A stretch of DNA of 6,654 bases from Planctomycetaceae bacterium. GTDB taxonomy: Bacteria > Planctomycetota > Planctomycetia > Planctomycetales > Planctomycetaceae. The notes under the pieces were generated by a model, which saw only the letters and a program-made list of their open reading frames with translations, did not search any database and was not told the origin of the DNA. Shown one piece after another: positions 1 through 6,060 of this stretch. Position 1 is the stretch's first letter, and each line of letters starts with the position of its first letter. The position numbers and the translations under genes were made by a program. The DNA lies in contig DLVV01000335.1 of the NCBI GenBank assembly GCA_003445035.1, positions 1-6,654 on the forward strand, written 5' to 3'.

Positions 1-303
1 TCATCGGATGGGATTGTGAACGGTTACCAGCTTGGTGCCGTCGGGGAAGGTTCCTTCGACCTGGACCTCGGCGAGCATCTCGGCAACCCCGTCCATCACC
101 TGCCGACGTCCGAGGAACTGTTTGCCCAGGTCCATCAACTCGGCAACAGTCCGACCGTCACGGATGAACTCCAGCAACTGGGCCGCGATCAGGGCAACGG
201 CTTCGGGGTGATTGAGTTTCAGTCCGCGGGCGAGTCGCTTCTGGGCGACGAACCCGGCGTTGTGAAGCATCAGCTTCTCGATTTCGCGCGGACTCAGGTG
301 CAT
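1..303 (-). CDS. ureA: Urease gamma subunit UreA
   Basis: This is the smallest structural subunit of the nickel enzyme urease, which hydrolyses urea to ammonia and carbamate in the cytoplasm. The active site lies in the alpha subunit UreC; UreA packs around it. The 100-residue product matches the usual length of a free-standing gamma subunit. It shows the family hallmarks: an N-terminus beginning MHLSPRE, the block [11 protein letters not shown] at residues 25-35, and [13 protein letters not shown] at 86-98 near the C-terminus. The ATG at 301-303 is preceded by a good Shine-Dalgarno sequence, which fixes the start. The gene lies 40 nt downstream of ureD, and its stop codon ends at the window edge, so ureB and ureC are expected next. 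It is not fused to UreB, since a stop codon follows residue 100. Identification is very secure. Confidence 0.97.
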   Translation of the reverse strand: MHLSPREIEKLMLHNAGFVAQKRLARGLKLNHPEAVALIAAQLLEFIRDGRTVAELMDLGKQFLGRRQVMDGVAEMLAEVQVEGTFPDGTKLVTVHNPIR

Positions 304-312
304 CAGCAGGTT

Positions 313-318
313 CTCCTT
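313..318 (-). promoter_or_regulatory. Shine-Dalgarno site of ureA
   Basis: On the minus strand the sequence AAGGAG lies 9 nt before the ureA ATG. It is one of only two clear Shine-Dalgarno sequences in this operon segment, the other being before urtC, and it supports efficient translation of the structural urease subunit. Confidence 0.75.
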
Positions 319-327
319 GGTGACGGG

Positions 328-343
328 CCCACCCGAGGGTGGG
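328..343 (-). other. Small inverted repeat between ureD and ureA
   Basis: The plus strand reads CCCACCC, GA, GGGTGGG, a perfect 7-bp palindrome around a 2-nt centre. In RNA it would form a 6-bp GC-rich stem with a four-base loop. It starts immediately after the ureD TAA stop (344-346) and ends 9 nt before the ureA Shine-Dalgarno sequence. No run of U follows it on the transcribed strand, so it is not a standard intrinsic terminator. It could mark an mRNA processing or stability site, or could be chance in GC-rich DNA. Confidence 0.4.
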
Positions 344-1255
344 TTACCACTTTCGCTCCCAGGGTGTTTCCTGGAGGTGATCGGCGAGGAAGGCGAGTCG
401 TTGTTTGAGCCGCCGGCCGACGGTTTCGGAATTCGGCCCGACGAGTCTCCAGACCAGGCCTTCCTCTCGCGGGCTGACTGCTTCCAGGCAGCCGTCTTCC
501 CGGGGCTGGTCGGATGTCACCGATTCGCGGATCGACTCGATGGCTTTGCCGAACTTTTCACCGAACAGCACGACCGTGGCCAGGCAATGATGGTGGCCCA
601 TCCTCAGGGGGTTGTCGAGCTTGGACTGGCGAGGGACGAGGTCCAGCGAATCCAGCAGCAGCATGCGGTCACCGCGGATCACTTCCAGGCGGGTTCTCAG
701 TCGGCCGAATTGCCAGCACTCCCCCCGTGCGATGCGTCCGCTGGTCAACCAGTCGATGTGGACCAGGGTGGCGTCGTCGGCCAGGTGCACGCGGTTGTGC
801 TGCTGGTAGATGGCGCCGCGAAAACAGACCAGCGGATCGGGAGCGATCACCAGGGTGGCTCCCGTGCCGACGCGGGCCTGCAGCTGCTGGCTGCAGCCAC
901 GGTCTTTCAGTGAGCGGTAAACCTTGGTCGAAGCCTGGGTGGTCAGCACCGTGGTGGTGTCGTCCCCGAGCTCGAGGTCGAGTTGCACGCTGTCACCGGC
1001 CACCAGTCCACCACCGAAAGTGGTGGCGTAGATCCAGCTGGCCGGACCGGGACGGCGTGGAACCCACAGTTTCAGGGGGTTGGTGGCGAGGTTGCCGGTG
1101 ACGTGGCTGCGTTGGCCGACCCGGGTGACGCGGATCCGGCCCTGGCCGGGTCGCAACGGCACGGCGGAAAGGGGGCCTGCCACCTGGTCCGCTGGCGGAG
1201 CGTCGGCCGGGTCGGTGTCCGGAGTCCGGATCGGGGTGGTGCTGGAGCGAGTCAC
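344..1255 (-). CDS. ureD: Urease accessory protein UreD
   Basis: UreD (UreH in some species) binds apo-urease with UreF and UreG and helps deliver nickel to the active site. The 303-residue product has the family core: GGGLVAGD at residues 81-88, [11 protein letters not shown] at 104-114, the [14 protein letters not shown] block at 139-152 and [11 protein letters not shown] at 173-183. Length is normal for the family. The first 40 residues are rich in Pro, Asp, Thr and Ala and look disordered; they precede the recognisable domain. The start is a GTG (1253-1255), 11 nt after the urtE stop, with no Shine-Dalgarno sequence, so the exact N-terminus is uncertain. A later GTG (residue 26) is possible, while the next ATG in frame (residue 199) is far too late. 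Its place between urtE and ureA suits the common ureD-ureA-ureB-ureC order and links uptake to urease assembly. Confidence 0.93.
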   Translation of the reverse strand: MTRSSTTPIRTPDTDPADAPPADQVAGPLSAVPLRPGQGRIRVTRVGQRSHVTGNLATNPLKLWVPRRPGPASWIYATTFGGGLVAGDSVQLDLELGDDTTTVLTTQASTKVYRSLKDRGCSQQLQARVGTGATLVIAPDPLVCFRGAIYQQHNRVHLADDATLVHIDWLTSGRIARGECWQFGRLRTRLEVIRGDRMLLLDSLDLVPRQSKLDNPLRMGHHHCLATVVLFGEKFGKAIESIRESVTSDQPREDGCLEAVSPREEGLVWRLVGPNSETVGRRLKQRLAFLADHLQETPWERKW

Positions 1256-1266
1256 GTCGGAGGTGG

Positions 1267-1962
1267 CTAGACGCTGAGGTAGTTGGAGATGAGTTCTTCG
1301 GTCAGGTCGGACGTCTCGCCGTCGGCGGTGACCTGGCCGCGGTTCATGATATAGAAGTCGTGGCCGAATTCCCTGATGAAGTCCAGGTACTGTTCGACCA
1401 GCACCACGGTCATGTTCCGTTCGGTGACCAGTTCTCGCAGCACCTCGCCGATCTGCTGAATGATGTTCGGCTGGATGCCCTCGGTCGGTTCGTCGAGCAG
1501 CAGTACTCGGGGGTTGCTGACCAGGGCCCTGGCGATGGCCAGTTGCTGTTGCATGCCGCCGGAGAGGTTGCCTCCGGGACGCTGGCGATTGTCCCAGAGT
1601 ATGGGAAACAGGTCGTAGACGTCCTGCGGCACCTGTCGGATCCGCGGCCGGGTCGCCTCGAGCCCGACGCGGAGATTGTCGGCGACAGAGAGCTTGGGAA
1701 AGATCTGTCGCCCCTGCGGTACCAGCGCGATGCCCTCGCGGGCGCGTCGGTTGGCAGCGAAGGAGGTGACATCGACATGTGGGAGTTGAATCGAGCCGCT
1801 GCTGGACCGCAGGATCCCCATGATCACCTTCAGCAGGGTGGTCTTGCCCACGCCGTTGCGGCCGATCACGCAGGTGACCCGGCCGGGCAACATCTGTGCC
1901 GAGACCCCGTGCAGGGTCTGGATGGTTCCGTAGGAGAACTCGAGTTTGTTGAGCGTGAGCAT
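1267..1962 (-). CDS. urtE: Urea ABC transporter ATPase UrtE
   Basis: One of the two cytoplasmic ATPases that power the urea importer, of the LivF-like group of branched-chain amino acid and urea transporters. The 231-residue protein has a complete nucleotide-binding domain: Walker A GRNGVGKT at residues 34-41, Q-loop glutamine at 83 in VPQGRQIFP, signature LSGGMQQQ at 133-140, Walker B LLLDEP at 154-159, and the switch segment VEQYLDF at 189-195. The switch residue is Gln rather than His, which is usual for UrtE and LivF and not a defect. The LSGGMQQQ signature and VEQY segment favour UrtE over UrtD or LivG. The ATG follows the urtC-urtD stop by 41 nt. No Shine-Dalgarno sequence is visible before it; the spacer is pyrimidine-rich on the transcribed strand. 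It should pair with the UrtD half of the fused protein upstream. Confidence 0.95.
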   Translation of the reverse strand: MLTLNKLEFSYGTIQTLHGVSAQMLPGRVTCVIGRNGVGKTTLLKVIMGILRSSSGSIQLPHVDVTSFAANRRAREGIALVPQGRQIFPKLSVADNLRVGLEATRPRIRQVPQDVYDLFPILWDNRQRPGGNLSGGMQQQLAIARALVSNPRVLLLDEPTEGIQPNIIQQIGEVLRELVTERNMTVVLVEQYLDFIREFGHDFYIMNRGQVTADGETSDLTEELISNYLSV

Positions 1963-2003
1963 GATCGTGTGAGTGAAGAAAGGGAGGGGGTCGTGTTGTG
2001 GGA

Positions 2004-4220
2004 TCAGCGACCGAGGTAGGCCTCGATCACCTCGGGGTTCTGCTTGACCTCGTCGAGTGAACCCTGTGCGATGACCTTGCCTTCGTTGAGGACGGTGACG
2101 CGGGAATTGAGCAGGCGGACGAATTCCATGTCGTGTTCGATCACGATAATGCTGTGTTCGTCCTGCAACTCGAGCAGCAACTCGGCGGTGAGCACGGTTT
2201 CCTCGTCGGTCAGTCCGGCGGCCGGTTCATCGACGAGCAGCAGCTGGGGGCTGGAAAGGATCAGCATGCTGATTTCCAGCCACTGGCGTTGTCCGTGGCT
2301 GAGAAACTTGACCGGCCGGTCGACGTCGTCGATCAGGCGAACCCGTTCGAGGATCTTGCTGATCTGATCGGATTCCTGTGCGGTGGATGTTTTTTCCAGG
2401 TTCCGCAGCAGCTTTTGCCGTCCGGGCAGGGCCAGTTCCATGTTCTGTCGCACATCGAGTCCGTCAAAGACCGTGGGGGTCTGGAACTTGCGTCCGACCC
2501 CTTTTCGGGCGATGTCGACGTCGCTGGCCCGGGTGATGTCGGATCCGGCGAACTTGATACGACCCTGGCTGACAGGGGTCTTACCGCTGATCACGTCGCA
2601 GAGGGTGGTCTTGCCGGCACCGTTGGGCCCGATGATCACGTTCAGCGCGTAGTGCGGCACACTGTAGTGGTCGATGTCGAGAGCCCGGAAACCGTCGAAG
2701 TGGACCTGGACGTCATCGACAGTCAGCAGGGGGCTGTCCAGTTGACTCACGGTCGTGTTGGTCCGTTGTCTCATCGCCAGCGCCTGGAGTCGCTCGGTCA
2801 CCGGTGTCGACATGTCCTGGGTGACCGGGTCGAGGGCAGTGATTGATGAACGGCGGTCGAGCCGGGCGATCATCACGCGCCAGAGTCCGATCACGCCGTC
2901 GGGCATCAGGATCACCACAAACACGAACAGGCCGCCCAGCAGGAAGGGCCAGGCCTGGGGCCATCCGGTCAGGTAGAAGTACAGCAGGTTGATCAGCAGG
3001 GCGCCGACGATGGGGCCGCTGAGTGTTCCTCGGCCGCCGAAAGCCACCCAGACGACGACCAGGATCGACTGCTTCGGCAAGAGGTAGGGGTCTGGGGCGA
3101 AGGGACTGATTGCCGGCGCGTAGAGCAATCCGGCCAGCCCGGCGATCATCGCAGAGATGGAAAAAATGGCCATCTTGAAGACGTAGGGCCGATAGCCGGA
3201 AAAACGCAGCCGGGTCTCGTTGTCGCGGATTGCGATCAGCACACGGCCGAATCGTGAACCGATCATCACCCGGCAGCCCATGTAGACAACCAGCAGGGTG
3301 ACAGCCGAGATCAGGTACAGCGCGAACTTGACGTTCGGATCGTCGAGCCGCCAGCCGGCGACTTCGAGCCGGGCGATATCGCCCAGCTTGACCGGCCCCT
3401 GTGGCGTGGTCACCTCCAGGGACTTGAAGTCCTTGTCGATGTTCTGGAACTTCCTGGGTCGGCTGGTGAAGTGGTGCCCGGACTGTGAGAAAGATCCCCC
3501 GTGCTCGGCCTGGTAGTCGGCAATCACCTTCTGGACTTCGGGAAGTCCGATCTGCTTCTTGGCCATCTCCTGTTCATCGACGTCGATCTGGATCACCTCG
3601 GTGAAACCGATCGTGATCCGCTCGTAGAGGTTCATGCCGTTGGTGCCGCCGAACAACATCTCGTTCATCGAAAAGACCAGCAGGGCGGCCAGCGTGACGG
3701 CCTGGGTCAGGATGGCGAAGAACACGCCCCGCACGCGGCTGCGGAAGACGAAGAACCCGATCACCGCGGCGACCAGCCCCGGGATCAGCATGCCCAGAAA
3801 CAGTGTGACCGGCAGGCTCCAGAAGGGTTTCCAGAACCAGGGCACCAGCGCTTCCTCGGGTGCCTGCCCCACCTCGAGGGGATAGACGATGGAAAGGCCC
3901 GCGGGCAGTTTCCAACCGTTGGCATCCATGATGCCCTCGGGGCCACCGTGATGGGAAAGGAACATCCCCATCGCGTAGCCGCCCAGCGAGAAAAAGAAAC
4001 TCTGGCAGAGACAGAGCATGCCGCTGTAGCCCCAGATCAGGTCGAGGCTCAGGGCCAGCAGGGCGAAGCAGAGGTACCGGCCGAGCATGTTGACGGTTTC
4101 GATGCCGATCACGCCCGACAGGTAGAGTCCGGGCACGCCGACGAGTCCCATCGCCAACACCGAGGCGGTGGTTGCGATGTTGATGGCACGACCGGGACGG
4201 GATCCCAGCGGGCTAGACAT
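2004..4220 (-). CDS. urtC-urtD: Fused urea ABC transporter permease UrtC and ATPase UrtD
   Basis: A single 738-codon frame joins the second membrane subunit of the urea importer to its first ATPase. Residues 1-450 are UrtC: hydrophobic helices from about residue 14, the block FRSRVRGVFFAI at 159-170, GGTNG at 191-195, the cytoplasmic coupling loop GRVLIAIRDNETRLRFSGY at 325-343 and FGGRGTLSGP at 394-403. About 80 residues (207-287) are extra compared with ordinary UrtC. Residues 451-497 are a polar linker. Residues 498-738 are a full UrtD: Walker A GPNGAGKTT at 531-539, Q-loop GRKFQTPTVF with Gln 580, signature LSHGQRQ at 640-646 (the UrtD form), Walker B LLLVDEP at 660-666, switch His 696, ending EAYLGR. 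The ATG lies inside the end of urtB (8-nt overlap) behind a good Shine-Dalgarno sequence, indicating translational coupling. Internal ATGs at residues 470 and 483 lack good ribosome-binding sites, so a true fusion is the best reading. Confidence 0.93.
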   Translation of the reverse strand: MSSPLGSRPGRAINIATTASVLAMGLVGVPGLYLSGVIGIETVNMLGRYLCFALLALSLDLIWGYSGMLCLCQSFFFSLGGYAMGMFLSHHGGPEGIMDANGWKLPAGLSIVYPLEVGQAPEEALVPWFWKPFWSLPVTLFLGMLIPGLVAAVIGFFVFRSRVRGVFFAILTQAVTLAALLVFSMNEMLFGGTNGMNLYERITIGFTEVIQIDVDEQEMAKKQIGLPEVQKVIADYQAEHGGSFSQSGHHFTSRPRKFQNIDKDFKSLEVTTPQGPVKLGDIARLEVAGWRLDDPNVKFALYLISAVTLLVVYMGCRVMIGSRFGRVLIAIRDNETRLRFSGYRPYVFKMAIFSISAMIAGLAGLLYAPAISPFAPDPYLLPKQSILVVVWVAFGGRGTLSGPIVGALLINLLYFYLTGWPQAWPFLLGGLFVFVVILMPDGVIGLWRVMIARLDRRSSITALDPVTQDMSTPVTERLQALAMRQRTNTTVSQLDSPLLTVDDVQVHFDGFRALDIDHYSVPHYALNVIIGPNGAGKTTLCDVISGKTPVSQGRIKFAGSDITRASDVDIARKGVGRKFQTPTVFDGLDVRQNMELALPGRQKLLRNLEKTSTAQESDQISKILERVRLIDDVDRPVKFLSHGQRQWLEISMLILSSPQLLLVDEPAAGLTDEETVLTAELLLELQDEHSIIVIEHDMEFVRLLNSRVTVLNEGKVIAQGSLDEVKQNPEVIEAYLGR
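2730..2870 (-). other. Interdomain linker joining UrtC to UrtD
   Basis: Residues 451-497 of the fused protein connect the last UrtC membrane helix (ending near DGVIGLWRVM) to the first strand of the ATPase (LLTVDDVQVHFDGF). The segment is rich in Arg, Thr, Ser, Gln and Asp, has no hydrophobic stretch and no stop codon. It should be cytoplasmic, as the C-terminus of UrtC and all of UrtD are. Two Met codons (2811-2813 and 2772-2774) could in principle start a separate UrtD. The first has AGGA only one base upstream, too close to work well, and the second has no recognisable ribosome-binding site. Confidence 0.7.
3360..3599 (-). other. Extra periplasmic loop domain in UrtC, RND-porter-like
   Basis: Residues about 208-287 of UrtC-UrtD have no counterpart in the UrtC proteins I know, where GGTNG is followed by only some 25 residues before the next membrane helix; here the gap is about 105. 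The insert has a strand-like IQIDVDEQE, a helix-like GLPEVQKVIADYQ, a Gly/Ser/His-rich turn, and then SLEVTTPQGPVKLGDIARLE. This order resembles the repeated porter subdomains of RND efflux pumps, where a strand with a D-x-x-x-A-x-x-x-G-L pattern, a helix beginning 'V-x-x-V/A' and a final 'V-x-T-x-x-G-x-x-V-x-L-x-D-V/I-A' strand follow one another. The next membrane helix leads into the cytoplasmic coupling loop, which places the insert in the periplasm. The existence of the insert is clear; the RND relationship is from memory of the family pattern, without an alignment. Confidence 0.6.
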
Positions 4221-5907
4221 CCGCCAGCCTCCCCTTGGGTGGGAAGAGTCCGGCGGGTTTCCACTGGATGAAAGCGATCACCAGTAACAGCAGGATCACC
4301 TTGGCCCAAATCGCCGATCCCATGGCCGGCTCGATCACCTTGTTGAGCACGCCAAGCCCCAGGCCGGCCAAAACGGTGCCGGCCAGTTCACCGACTCCTC
4401 CGGTGACCACCACCAGGAAGGCGTCGACGATCTGGCCCTGTCCCATTTCGGGTGCGACGGTACCGATCAGGGTCCAGGCGTAGCCGGCGATTCCTGCCAG
4501 GCCGGCTCCCAGGGCGAAGGTCAACCCGTCGGTCCGTCGGGTGTTGATCCCCAGGCTCTCGGCTGTCTCGCGATTCTGCACCGTGGCGCGGATCAACAGC
4601 CCGGGACGTGTGCGGTTCATGATGGCCGAGATGGCCAGCACGCAGGTGGCACACAACCCCACGATGAAAATGCGGTTGTAGGGGATGATCAGGTCCTGGA
4701 TCGGTTCAAAGCGGCCGATCAGCCAGTCCGGACTGTTGACCCCGATATTGTCGCCGTACCGCATTCGAACCGCCTGGATCAGGATCAGGCCGACACCCCA
4801 GGTCGCCAGCAGAGTCTCGAGCGGTCGTCCGTAGAGGTGACGTACGACCAGCAGTTCGATCAGCCAGCCGACCAGTGCGGCTGACAGAAACGCGGCAGGC
4901 AATGCGACGACAAAGAACAGGTTCACCGGGTTGTCGGGCGTGTGGCCGAAGAGCATCTGGATTTCGTAGGTGGCGTAGGCCCCGATCATCATCAGTTCCC
5001 CGTGGGCCATGTTGATCACGCCCATCTGGCCAAAGATGATTGCCAGGCCCAGCGCGACCAAAATCAGCACGCTGCCCAGCGAGAGGCCCTGGAAGAGGTT
5101 CTGGACGCGGGCGATCTTCCACTGGTACCACTCGATCGTCTCCAGGGCCTTCGCGAAGGCCTCGCGTTCCTGCGGGGCGAGGGATTCGGGGGTCTTGAGG
5201 AGACTTTCGAGAATCGGTACGGCAGGGGCGCTGCATATCTCGCCGAGTCGTGCCGCAGCGGCCATTCTCTTTTCCGGCGAATCGGTGAAGTTCTCCGACC
5301 CCAACTCGATCAACGCGATACTCTCGATCGCCCTGTCCCGGACCACGTCGGGGACGTCAGCCTCGACCAGTTCATCAAGTGGCTCGAGAAATTCGGACTT
5401 CTTGCTGTTGCCGAACTGGCGTATGGCCGCGAGGCGAGTGTCGAGTTGTGGTGACCAGACCTCGAGCCGGCGGATCACGTCGTTGACCGCCCGCCGCTCG
5501 CGGCCGCTGGGGCTCATGGACTTGAGTTCCCCGGCGGGAACGACAAGCGGTGAACCATCGGGGCCGGACAGGGGGTTGGCCGAGAGCGGGTCGGAGAGCG
5601 GGGCCATCTTGCGGCCCTCGATCTCCTGGAATTTCGGGCAGAGGACGACACGACCGTTGTGGACGTAGGCGTCGCCTTGCTGGTAAGCCGCGAAAAACGC
5701 GACCAGCCGACCGTCTCGTGAACGGCCCAACTGCTGCAGGACCTCCTGTCGCACGGCGCGGTCGTCGGAAGCGAGACGCACGAGTTGAGCGAACCGCTCA
5801 TCGTCGTTGGCCGCCCGAGCCGCGGCTGGCAATACCAGCAGGACGAGCAGCAGGCGCAGCCACGGAGTCAGTCCGCGGCCGGCTGCGAAGGGCTCGGCGA
5901 ACAACAT
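4213..5907 (-). CDS. urtB: Urea ABC transporter permease UrtB with N-terminal periplasmic domain
   Basis: First membrane subunit of the urea importer, LivH-like. Numbering from the farthest in-frame ATG (5983-5985, 590 residues), the permease occupies residues 291-590: the helix LGSVLILVALGLAIIFG, the motif GQMGVINMAHGE at 319-330, the coupling loop RATVQNRETAESLGINTRR at 466-484, and VTGGVGELAGT at 527-537. Ahead of it, residues 60-290 are a mostly helical soluble region with HEAT-like character (for example VRDRAIESIALIELGS). Such an extension is known in many UrtB proteins. I choose the ATG at 5905-5907 (residue 27, giving 564 residues) because it directly precedes a signal peptide, with PWLR before LLLVLLVLPAAARAA, whereas the upstream ATG adds 26 residues without family character and has its ribosome-binding region buried in a hairpin. 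No strong Shine-Dalgarno sequence precedes either. The 3' end overlaps urtC by 8 nt. Confidence 0.93.
   Translation of the reverse strand: MLFAEPFAAGRGLTPWLRLLLVLLVLPAAARAANDDERFAQLVRLASDDRAVRQEVLQQLGRSRDGRLVAFFAAYQQGDAYVHNGRVVLCPKFQEIEGRKMAPLSDPLSANPLSGPDGSPLVVPAGELKSMSPSGRERRAVNDVIRRLEVWSPQLDTRLAAIRQFGNSKKSEFLEPLDELVEADVPDVVRDRAIESIALIELGSENFTDSPEKRMAAAARLGEICSAPAVPILESLLKTPESLAPQEREAFAKALETIEWYQWKIARVQNLFQGLSLGSVLILVALGLAIIFGQMGVINMAHGELMMIGAYATYEIQMLFGHTPDNPVNLFFVVALPAAFLSAALVGWLIELLVVRHLYGRPLETLLATWGVGLILIQAVRMRYGDNIGVNSPDWLIGRFEPIQDLIIPYNRIFIVGLCATCVLAISAIMNRTRPGLLIRATVQNRETAESLGINTRRTDGLTFALGAGLAGIAGYAWTLIGTVAPEMGQGQIVDAFLVVVTGGVGELAGTVLAGLGLGVLNKVIEPAMGSAIWAKVILLLLVIAFIQWKPAGLFPPKGRLADV
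4228..4234 (-). promoter_or_regulatory. Shine-Dalgarno site of urtC-urtD inside urtB
   Basis: On the minus strand GGGGAGG lies 7 nt before the urtC ATG (4218-4220) and within the last codons of urtB. With the ATG placed just before the urtB TAG (4213-4215), this arrangement couples translation of the two permease subunits, consistent with the need for equal amounts of UrtB and UrtC. Confidence 0.75.
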
Positions 5908-5991
5908 GCGACAACCCGGTGGCACAACGGCAAGGTGAATTCCACCGGTCCCAAGCGAAGAACCGGCCCGACACGGATCAGTCATGCCGAA

Positions 5992-6021
5992 GACCCGGCG
6001 TCCAGGTGAGGACGCCGGGTC
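5992..6021 (-). other. Perfect 12-bp stem-loop between urtA and urtB
   Basis: The plus strand reads GACCCGGCGTCC (5992-6003), loop AGGTGA (6004-6009), then GGACGCCGGGTC (6010-6021). All 12 pairs match and 10 are G-C. In the transcript it sits 39 nt after the urtA stop. Only two U residues follow the stem, so it is not a typical intrinsic terminator. A stable hairpin just after a binding-protein gene often protects the upstream mRNA from 3' exonucleases or causes partial read-through, giving more binding protein than permease; that role is inferred here. It also lies only 6 nt before the ATG at 5983-5985, where it would hide any ribosome-binding site. Confidence 0.75.
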
Positions 6022-6060
6022 CCGGGAAGAACTGACAGAATTTGGGGAGTTCGGTCAGCC

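Noticed and set aside
880..898. Inverted repeat CTGCAGC / GCTGCAG within ureD
   Set aside because: It falls within conserved coding sequence built of repeated CAG/CTG codons (CSQQLQ); coding constraint and GC-rich composition explain it.
317..913. Plus-strand open frame of 198 codons opposite ureD
   Set aside because: UreD motifs on the other strand are clear; the plus-strand product shows no family features.
1384..1398. Switch residue Gln instead of His in UrtE
   Set aside because: A VEQ segment at this position is normal for UrtE and LivF ATPases and is not a sign of inactivation.
1360..2019. Plus-strand open frame of 219 codons opposite urtE
   Set aside because: It fully overlaps UrtE, whose ATPase motifs are complete; the composition is that of an antisense shadow.
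2283..2303. LSHGQ in place of LSGGQ in the UrtD signature
   Set aside because: LSHGQ is the usual form in UrtD proteins, so it supports the identification and is not an anomaly.
2133..2846. Plus-strand open frame of 237 codons opposite the UrtD part
   Set aside because: It is the reverse-strand shadow of UrtD in GC-rich DNA, without recognisable domains or a ribosome-binding site.
3501..4271. Plus-strand open frame of 256 codons opposite urtC
   Set aside because: It lies antisense to a well-identified UrtC, is extremely rich in His, Gln, Asp and Glu as expected for the complement of hydrophobic codons, and resembles no family.
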